Assembly: GCA_949752735.1 (NCBI GenBank)
Contig: OX457036.1
Location: 19,185,746 to 19,249,745 of the forward strand
Direction: 5' to 3'
Source of the DNA: Lumbricus terrestris
Lineage: Eukaryota; Annelida; Clitellata; Crassiclitellata; Lumbricidae
Length of the DNA stretch: 64,000 nt
This document shows, one piece after another, positions 55,601 to 64,000 of this stretch (positions are counted from its first letter, which is position 1; each line of letters begins with the position of its first letter). The translations under genes and the position numbers were made by a program. The notes beneath the pieces were generated by a model. It was not told the origin of the DNA. It ran no database searches and saw only the letters and a list, made by a program, of their open reading frames with translations.

Positions 55601-56634
55601 TGTAGCGGTTGAATGCTTCTTGCCAAACAAAACCTATTAAACAATGCTATGTATAATGATTAATGTAGGTAAGAATTAAGCTAGACAATATGTGGCGTAT
55701 TGTAGATTATAATTAATATTACTTGTGGCATTAAGTTAGATAATAATAATAGCGCTACAACAATTCTTGAACATGCGCTACAACAATTGACTCAACATTA
55801 CTGAGCGGCGGAAACCAGCGTTAACGAAAGCAGACGACAGGCAGTCATCGATGGAGCTGAGCAAGGAGAGGGTCGAAAAGATATTTCGTGCGATGGCGTC
55901 TGTCGGCAAATACGGAGCCAATCGTTGGTAATTCGAATATCTGGAACTTGATTTATGGGTGTGGAAAGCGACACGTTGTCGACTTGTCCCACTGTCGAAC
56001 TTTGAGACGTTTGAAGCGAAGTTCCGAGGCGAAGCGAGTGAACTGTGCGAAGCAGTGTGACTCTAACTGGCGACGATTTGCGAATCGGTCGAACGTTGAA
56101 GTTGGGATCGAACTCTGAAGCGATCCGTGGTGAAACATTTGCAGCAAGACGAGGAGGAAGAATCGGTTGAGCGACGGGTGAATTCCTATGCTCGACAAAA
56201 TCCGAGGAAGAAGGAGAAACACGCTGGGTTACTGTTTCAAGCTACAGTACCCATCGACAAGCAACTACCGAGAAATCTGGACTGACGGCAATTGAGAAGA
56301 TCGCGACCTTCTTCAATTTTCCCTTCAATCCATTCCCGCGGAAGTGAAAAGCATTTCTACATCCACCAGAAAGGACGATGTGGAAAGATAAGAAATATAC
56401 ATAATATTATTAATTTAAATAATACGCCACAAATAGGTAGATAAGATTCTTTTCTTTGAATTGCATTTATTGATTGAAATGTTATTTTATATTATATCTT
56501 TATATGAATCACAGTCTCATTTGTTCTAGGTCGTAGGTTGCTATTATACCATTATTCACCCAACAGCCTCTGAGCATAAAGTTCACCCTCAATATTCTAG
56601 ACTTAATAAATCCTGAATATAGGGGGTAGTGACA
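55601..56634 (+). repeat. 3' LTR
   Basis: 1034 bp, indistinguishable by eye from 49875-50908. Preceded by the polypurine tract and followed by target duplication GCATG (56635-56639). Confidence 0.92.
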
Positions 56635-56865
56635 GCATGTATGTATGTATGTATGTATGTATGTATGTATGTATGTATGTATGTATGTATGTATGTATGT
56701 ATGTATGTATGTACGTACGTACGTACGTACGTATGTATGTATGTATGTATGTATGTATGTATGTATGTATGTATGTATGTATGTATGTATGTATGTATGT
56801 ATGTATGTATGTATGTATGTATGTATGTATGTATGTATGTATGTATGTATGTATGTATGTATAGG
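56635..56865. repeat. (ATGT)n microsatellite, retrotransposon target
   Basis: About 57 ATGT units with a short ACGT block at 56712-56733. It adjoins SINE family II at 56870 and continues, before the retrotransposon, as ATGT-like sequence at 49843-49874. Confidence 0.95.
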
Positions 56866-56869
56866 CACA

Positions 56870-57092
56870 TGAATGGCACTTGTCGTTGCGCCCCTCCAAG
56901 GTCTCTACTCAGAGACGCTCTCGACTACAGCGCGGACACTGAATCGGAGTTTCACGCCCAAGCGCTTGAGCTATAATAATCATTGTGAGTGAAGAACTTG
57001 CTCAGGGTCCATAACACGGGGCTTGAGGTGGATTCGAACCTGCCACCATTTGGCTCAAAGGCACCGAACATACCCTACGCCACCGCGCCGCC
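56870..57092 (-). mobile_element. SINE family II copy followed by poly(C)
   Basis: GCGCCCCTCCAAGGTC, GCGCGGACACTGAATCGG, GGTGGATTCGAACCTG and CCACCGCGCCG match 28090-28300. A run of about 20 C residues follows (57091-57110). Confidence 0.75.
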
Positions 57093-57555
57093 CCCCCCCC
57101 CCCCCCCCCCCAATTATAAATGACATAAAAATTACATAGAACATGATAGAAGCAGATTCCGTGACTTTATCACGTGAACCAATCTTGATATAACTCCTAA
57201 CGTAAGGTCATGATTTTGCCTCACACCGGACGATTCTAATTGGCATCAGTTCCTTACACAGATCTCATTTCGTTATTCCAGCGCAGTAGGCATGAAGACG
57301 TGGCTCCTCTGTTTGTCCTCGTATCACAGGTTAATAGAAAAATCTTTGACTCGACTGGACTTCACATCGGATCCTAATTGTTCGTCTTTCGTCGCCGACC
57401 GATACGAAAACAAAGCAAAGGAGCTATAAAAACAGTGGTCGTTTGTTTGCACTGCAGCGTTGGATCTGAATAGCATCGGAGAAAGAAATGTAAATACTGT
57501 CCGACGCTGCATGGGATGATTTCCAAAAGCGCTGTACTTAGGCTACACGTTACAC

Positions 57556-57842
57556 CAGGGCCGGATTAGTCTAAGAAATGTGGGGGCCCTGTTCGGGAAA
57601 TTTTTGGCGGGTCTTCGACCTAAAATTCTGATGACCTCTTTTTTAAAAGTTTGGTCGAAATTTTTGTAAATAGACCGATTATTCCCCTTCCAAAAAGTTG
57701 CTGACTTTTTTTAGTCGTTTGCTTGAAAATTAGGAAAAATCTAAAAAAATTAGGGAAAATTTTGTTGTCGCATGCGTGGGGCCCTAAAGTGTGAGGGCCC
57801 CTATTCGGCCGAACATGCTGAGTATGCCTTAATGCAACCCTG
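57556..57842. mobile_element. hAT-like MITE, 287 bp
   Basis: Left end CAGGGCCGGATTAG; right end (reverse complement) CAGGGTTGCATTAAGG. Perfect 8-bp duplication CGTTACAC at 57548-57555 and 57843-57850. Confidence 0.78.
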
Positions 57843-58084
57843 CGTTACACCACGGTGCAGGCGGTTCGGAACCAGCTCAGCGCCTTCAGTTAAACTGAGA
57901 AGGAGGGTCTGTGGTTCGTTATTTAACAATGTGACGCATAAGAATGTCGTTGAGCAATAATCATTGTGAGTGAAGGATTTCGTCATGGTCCAATGAGTGA
58001 CTCAGTCGATAGCTCAAATTCTTACTCTTTGCGCACAAACCGGAGTGAGCTTATCGATTCGACTACGTTACCCGCATTAGAAAT

Positions 58085-58193
58085 ATACATACAATGCCAT
58101 ACGTAATATATAGCATACATACGTACATACATACATACATACATACATACATACATACATACATACATACATACATACATTATACATACATAC

Positions 58194-58224
<31 letters not shown>

Positions 58225-58425
58225 CATACATACATACATACATACATACATACATACATACATACATACATACATACATACATACATACATACATACATA
58301 CACACATACATGCATGCATACATACACACATACATACATACATACATACATACACACACACATACATACATACATACATACATACATACATACATACATA
58401 CATACATACATACATACATACATAC

Positions 58426-58456
<31 letters not shown>

Positions 58457-58493
58457 CATACATACATACATACATACATACATACATACATAC

Positions 58494-58524
<31 letters not shown>

Positions 58525-58790
58525 CATACATACATACATACATACATACATACATACATACATACATACATACATACATACATACATACACACATACATA
58601 CATGCATACATACACACATACATACATACATACATACATACACACATACATACATACATACATACATACATACATACATACATACATACATACACACACA
58701 TACATACATACATACATACATACATACATACATACATACATACATACATACATACAATGTACATACATACATGCATACATACATCCTGCA
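58085..58790. repeat. (ACAT)n microsatellite, about 680 bp
   Basis: Near-continuous ACAT units with scattered CACA and TTAC variants. Long frames on both strands (HTYI and CMYV repeats) are by-products. Confidence 0.97.
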
Positions 58791-60226
58791 TGTGATTCCA
58801 TTGTCTCCCTCCGTCGTTCATTATTCAGATGCCCTAGAGGTCACGCAGGTCACGGCTTTCCGACGTCTTTGTCTGTCGTTTATGAAGACAATTAGCATCT
58901 CCTGTAATTTCCAATCTGCCTGCGGGAATGAAAGAAAGGCCGCAATTATCTCAGTTCAGTCGGTTTACTTTTGTACAATTCAATAAATAAATGCTTATTT
59001 ATCTATTTTTATTTATTGGTCTACCTAATGTGTACATGAAGATAATTTATATATGTACTTTTATAATAGTAATTTGCGTGTGCCTAATGCCTATGTGTAT
59101 ATTTTTGTATGCGAATTTGACAAAGAAAGCTAATAATTATGTACATGTATCATACATATAATATTATTATATGCAATATTATGCATACATGTACATACAT
59201 TACACGCGCACATCTGTTGCACTTCTTTTCAAACTCTATATTAACTTCTTCAATTTCTTTATTAGTTGCTATTTTTCTATTGTCTTTATTGTGCCGCTAT
59301 AACAATGACAGATGCCACGGTCTTCAAGTCCTGTCATTATTGTCTTGTTTTCGTCGTTTGTCACTGACTCGCTGTCACCAAAAGACATAATAATAAATCA
59401 CATAATAAATCGGTCTAATTTCATTCTAAATAATTATTTTGTGCATTTGAATGACACGTCGATCGTCGGAAACTGACCCCCGGGTGGTCAAGCTCTGACA
59501 TCCCCCTCCCGGGTGGTCAAGCTCTGACCCCTCCACCCCGGGTGGTCAAGCGCTGACTACGGATGGTCAGACGACTGTAATTGCTTGACCATCGTCCACA
59601 TAGATGACGTAGATAGACGAACCCCAAAAGTGACGCACCCTAGGGGTAAGAAATCTTTCCTGCACAAACTACGCAGCGGCGTCTTCCTAAACGGTACCCA
59701 AGTCCCCATCCCACACCCTGGGGAACATCACCTATCCTTATACCTCCGAAAATATATGGGTCCTACCGCAGGGGTAATGGACATAAATATAGGGGCAGCA
59801 TTGTTCGTCCGTAGTTCGAACTATAGATGGTCATCGTGCTTGGGGAGGGAGCGTTAGTGAAGCGTGAGGTATAATTACCTGTATGGTCGGGTTACCTGAG
59901 TTATTTGTTAACGCATCGGTGCCTCTTCGGGTGAAATCTGATGATGTTGATGTGCTTCTGTAGATCTCGGGGAAGAGAAACGACCGTTACCCCCCGCTGC
60001 GATGATCAAAAGTCAGGGTACGGATTGAAGGGCAGCCAACTTTATATTGACTCGCCTTAATGGACTGGTAGAGGGTAGGGAGAATACCCCCGCCCACATC
60101 TGACGTTCCTATACCAACCACTTTTCTCACTCATCACCCTCAGAAGCTTTCCTTCTGTACCCTACTCCTCGAAGATCCTTCCCCCTCCGTCACTCTGAGA
60201 ATCTCGGGGTCTATCTTCTCCCATTT
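58791..60226. other. Intergenic stretch with a short tandem repeat
   Basis: No gene recognised. Positions 59475-59560 hold three copies of a unit containing GGGTGGTCAAGCTCTGAC. The rest has no feature I can support. Confidence 0.5.
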
Positions 60227-60230
60227 CCGG

Positions 60231-60673
60231 TGTCACGAAATAGAGTATCCCCCGTATTAATTGTATCCCCCCAAATTAAAAAAAGTCGAAAAAACCGCTT
60301 CCGCGTGTATTTTTTGGGGCAAATTAATTTTCATCTGCTTTGTTTTGAACAATTACACTAATAGGTAGGCTATGTTTATTCCTACTAGATAATTTGTTTG
60401 CCCTGTTTTTAGAGCACTTAAAACACTTAAAACACTCAGAGTAACTAAATAAATTCGAGTTGCCCTTATCTGAGCATTGTTTAGGACACTTAAAACAATT
60501 AGAGTCACTTTAAATTTTGATTACAACATAATTTTTTTATTATGCGCATTTTTCAAAAAAGGGGATAGAATGGTTTATCCCCCCGGATAGTATAGACCGG
60601 TTAATTCCACCCGGGGGATAGATTAATTCATCCCCCCGGATAGCTTTCAGGGGGTATACTCCGTTTCGTGTCA
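60231..60673 (+). mobile_element. Ginger1-like MITE, copy 2
   Basis: Starts TGTCACGAAATAGAGTATC and ends with the reverse complement of TGACACGAAACGGAGTAT. CCGG lies on both sides (60227-60230, 60674-60677). Confidence 0.78.
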
Positions 60674-61264
60674 CCGGCTCTGCGCTCCGCCTTCGCTCTG
60701 TGTAGTTGTTAATGACGGAAAAGGCAATTAGACTTCAGATTCATTAACTGTGCGTCGGTAATCTGATGTTTAGATCACCGCATGATTAGTTTTAATTACT
60801 GGTGTGATTACTTGTTCACTGGAATATATCTACCGCTTCAGAGATGGTTTACCACTAAAGAAGGAAGTGGATGAATTAGTTTTATTGCGCCCGTATTTTA
60901 ACCTCTGCCACCCGTTGCCACTTCCTTAATTGAGCTTCAGTCTACGTGTTCCACTTCGCAAGGATTGTTTTGACCTGATACCAATCAATCAAGGCTACAA
61001 TTTCCAGATGAGTTTATGAAGTTGCAATATAATACATTGATCAAAGAACTTTCGAAGTCAAAAATTTAATTGGAAGTGTACATCTGACGCAGCAACTGGT
61101 CAAGCAAGCGCCGTTGACCACTGCACATTCCATGCTTCTCTATATCATCCGAAATGATGAGACGGAACAACAGCCATCTGAACGGTCAACAGCTGCTGTG
61201 GAGAGTAAGGAGGAGAAGGGGTGTAAAGGAACGAAGAAGAAGCAGCTGAAGCATAATTATGGCT

Positions 61265-61272
61265 GAGAGATG

Positions 61273-61343
<71 letters not shown>

Positions 61344-61598
61344 CTCTCTGTGTGTGTGCATGTATATGCAGAGAAATAGAGAGATGGAGAGAACGAGAGA
61401 AGAACACAGATACTGATAAATGAAGAGAGATAGAGAGAGACAGAGACAGAGACAGACTGAGACAGAGAAGCAGAGAGATAGACATAGAGAGAGACAGAAA
61501 GACAGAGAGAGGCAGAGAGAGACAGAGACAGAGAAGCAGAGAGATAGACATAGAGAGAGACAGAAAGACTGAGACAGAGAAGCAGGGAGATAGACATG

Positions 61599-61632
<34 letters not shown>

Positions 61633-61960
61633 GACAGAGAGAGAGAGACATAGAAGCAGAGAGATAGACATAGAGAGAGACAGAGAGAGACTTAGACAGA
61701 GAAGCAGGGAGATAGACAGACAGAGACAGAGACAGAGAGAGACAGAGAGAGAGAGACAGAGAGACAGAGAGAGACAGAGAGAGAGAGAGAGGCGTTGAGA
61801 CGGTGCACATGAAAGAAGCAATTGAAGAGACAGATAGAAGGAAGGAAAGATAGGGCTTAACACAAGAGTGAGAAGCAGAGAGAGACAGAGTGACATAGAC
61901 ATAGACAGAGACAGGGACAGTGACAGAGACAGGGCCAAGACGCAGAGGCAGGCAGACATT
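61265..61960. repeat. (CT)n run and 600-bp GAGACAGA-type purine tract
   Basis: (CT)n at 61271-61338, then GAGACAGAGA-type sequence to about 61960 with higher-order units (GAAGCAGAGAGATAGACATA recurs). Ser/Leu-rich minus-strand frames are by-products. Confidence 0.93.
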
Positions 61961-62409
61961 AAGGCAGGCACAGCTTCATCATGGGACCCTTTTAACTTTG
62001 TCGGAATTTCTAACAGGTGTTTTGAAGATAACGAAACCGTTGACTCGTGTCGCTCAATGGTTCCTTGATCTTGTTCTCAGAACTGTGGACATGCTTCATC
62101 GCCCTATCTCTTATCACTATCCCAGCAGCCTTCTCCAACTTCAGTGCCAAGCCAGGATGTAGCCGCACCTACATAATTATGTGTGTGTGTTCTTATATTC
62201 TCATATTTTGTGTATGTATATATATATATATATATATATATTATGCTGCAACCTGAGTCTTAATCAAAGAAAGATGGTGATTCGCCGTCCATGGCGAGGG
62301 GTGCTATAGAGTTCGCTCCGGCAGAGGTGTCGCGTCTTATTCGGGTCCAAAATAGGCCTATGTCGATTTTAAGGGTTGTCGTAACTGAAAGTCTAGGGTT
62401 TGAAGCCGG

Positions 62410-62858
62410 TGACACGAAACGGAGTATCCCCCCTGAAAGCTATCCGGGGGGATGAATTAATCTATCCCCCCCGGATGGAATTAACCGGTCTATACTATCC
62501 GGAGGGATAAACCATTCTATCCCCTTTTTTGAAAAATGCGCATAATAAAAAAATTATGCTGTAATCAAAATTTAAAGTGACTCTAATTGTTTTAGGTGTC
62601 CTAAGCAATGTTCAGATAAAGGCAACTCGAATTTATTTAGTGACTCTGAGTGTTTTTAAGTGTTTTAAATGTTTTAAGTGCTCTAAAAACAGGGCAAAAC
62701 AAATTATCTAGTAGGAATAAACATACATGTTAGTGTCATTGATCAAAACAAAGCAGATGAAAATCAATTTGCAAAGAAAATACAAACGGAAGCGGCTTTT
62801 TCGACTTTTTTAATTTGGGGGGATACAATTAATACGGGGGATACTCTATTTCGTGACA
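62410..62858 (-). mobile_element. Ginger1-like MITE, copy 3
   Basis: Inverted relative to 60231-60673, ends TGACACGAAACGGAGTATC and (reverse complement) TGTCACGAAATAGAGTATC. CCGG lies on both sides (62406-62409, 62859-62862). Confidence 0.78.
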
Positions 62859-62868
62859 CCGGCTTGTT

Positions 62869-62985
62869 ACATGTTTAACGACAATGCCATATCCAAGATG
62901 ATTAGTGTCGCCCTCCTCCTTTATCCAGGCTTGGGACTGGCACTGGCAGAGAACAACCAGTGGCGGAGTTTGGGTTTGAAGCCCA
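62869..62985 (+). mobile_element. Dispersed repeat (CTCCTCCTTTATCCAGG family)
   Basis: TGTTTAACGACAATGCC, CGCCCTCCTCCTTTATCCAG and TGGCACTGGCAGAG match 12882-12982 and inverted 31610-31730. Confidence 0.65.
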
Positions 62986-64000
62986 CTTCAAGCGCATATA
63001 TATAGGCGTCCTGCAGGTAAGACAGTAGCGTTACGCCCTGCGAATCATGACTGCACCCGGCCTCAAGGGACCAAGCCTATATACATGACGTTGTAAGGAT
63101 GATCACATGCAGTGTCACGCACAGGGCTTAATTAAAGTGCGGCTGGACGGTCATGGACGGCGTCCATGCACTTATTTTAAAATCTGAACGCCGTCCTGCC
63201 ACTTATTGGCCAACAATGACTAGAAAGATAAGAGGCGTCCATGCAGGCACTTATTTTTCCCACACTTTTAGCACTGGTCACGCATGTAAAACGCGGCCCT
63301 GGCATGCATGGTGGGAATTTTGGGGGCAGCAGGAACACGGTAGACTGCATGTCATGCTGGACCGTTTGATTCGACTGCATTGTCTGCCTGTGGACAGCCC
63401 TACTTTCGACGAGTTATGTTGAATTACGGTGGAAGGAAGGCTCTTCGCAGCTGTCGTGCTTGATTAAAGACATGTATTGAACCCACTCCTCCCACCATTG
63501 ATGCCCCGGCCTTATTCCACAAGGCCAGGACTTCACAATCGAATTATCCTATACATACCAAACACCATAATTATAGTCTTTGCTGAGCAATAAATTATTC
63601 TATTTATCAGAGTTGTTTGTCTCTAAACAAGAACTGTATCTGCAGCGACAACTCATGGAGCAAGGAAATCGTTGTTAACAACGATGCATTACGTTATTAG
63701 AATGTCATGCCATGTAAACTAAAGTGCAATATAAATAGTTGGGCGTTGTAGGATTTTGTGATATTTTAAAACATGTGGCTATTGATTAACTATTTAGTGG
63801 GTGTACGTTGAATATATCATATACTATGTGTGTATAGGCCACACAAAAATCGGAGAGCAATAATAATTAGATCTATTGGTCCATTAAAGAATATTCTTAT
63901 CTTATTATGTATTTTTGTATAGTTCAATACGCTGAGTCTAGCCTACCCGTAGTTGTTCTATGATTCTTGATGTAGCATGTTGCTGCATGTAGCGGAATTG
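62986..64000. other. Right-edge stretch, nothing recognised
   Basis: Short frames only. An internal near-repeat (GGCGTCCATGCA at 63159 and 63233) is the only structure noticed. Confidence 0.45.

Larger units (their letters stand above)
49875..56634 (+). mobile_element. Young Gmr1-like Ty3/Gypsy LTR retrotransposon with deleted integrase and partial RT
   Basis: Two 1034-bp LTRs (49875-50908 and 55601-56634) begin TGTAGCGG and end GTGACA; by eye they are identical, with a constant offset of 5726. A 5-bp target duplication GCATG flanks the element. The order is LTR, primer-binding site, SCAN-like gag with protease, a gap, RT fragment with RNase H, polypurine tract, LTR. No integrase follows RNase H, which fits the Gmr1-like order (integrase before RT); a single internal deletion would then remove integrase and the RT front half. 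The copy cannot transpose alone, so it was probably mobilised by a full-length relative. Confidence 0.9.

Noticed and set aside
58022..58895. Frames of HTYI and CMYV repeats, up to 259 codons
   Set aside because: By-products of the (ACAT)n array; open on both strands because the unit contains no stop.
59585..59857. 90-codon plus-strand frame
   Set aside because: No domain recognised, no splice or start evidence.
61145..61971. Ser/Leu-rich minus-strand frames over 200 codons
   Set aside because: Translation of the GA/CT tract, no independent coding evidence.
63153..63422. 89-codon frame near the right edge
   Set aside because: Opposite strand is also open, composition is unremarkable, and no domain is recognised.

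Overview
The window looks like the genome of a marine invertebrate animal. It has spliced multi-exon genes with GT-AG introns, dense DNA-transposon debris, SINEs, very long microsatellites, and an LTR retrotransposon of a type (Gmr1-like, SCAN-like Gag) described mainly from deuterostomes. An echinoderm, hemichordate or lancelet-like source is plausible, but I cannot name the species. No prokaryotic operons, CRISPR arrays, rRNA genes or functional tRNA genes were seen.

The host coding content I can support is a pair of tandem paralogous genes on the minus strand. Copy B (35844 down to 24918) is complete: eight coding exons, 562 codons, and all splice phases compatible. Copy A (11743 down to 1915, continuing off the left edge) has exons 1-6 with the same phases and, from exon 2 on, the same exon lengths. 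Each encodes a signal peptide, a temptin-type domain (temptin is a water-borne pheromone-complex protein of the sea slug Aplysia), a Cys-rich linker, and then both catalytic domains of a DBH/MOXD-type copper type II ascorbate-dependent monooxygenase with all copper ligands present. Copy B ends in a hydrophobic tail that looks like a GPI-anchor signal. Copy A has lost one cysteine of the temptin disulfide.

The rest is repeat-dominated. 1-11.7 kb: gene A, with minisatellites, a 90-bp satellite, SINEs and nested transposons in its introns. 11.7-24.9 kb: intergenic, holding a two-level nested hAT pair, a broken LINE, a 79-bp minisatellite and long (AG)n and (AGT)n tracts. 24.9-35.9 kb: gene B, with SINEs and several small hAT elements in its introns. 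36-49.8 kb: intergenic, rich in hAT-like MITEs with visible 8-bp target duplications, plus a long-TIR TA-flanked element. 49875-56634: a very young LTR retrotransposon with indistinguishable 1034-bp LTRs and a 5-bp target duplication, intact gag-protease, but with the front half of reverse transcriptase deleted and no integrase. 56.6-64 kb: ATGT/ACAT microsatellites, a purine-rich tract and two Ginger1-like MITEs flanked by CCGG.

The octamer TAGGCCTA recurs about 40 times by eye, and one copy overlaps the exon-1 splice donor of gene B. All coordinates were read by eye; no alignment or database search was run.
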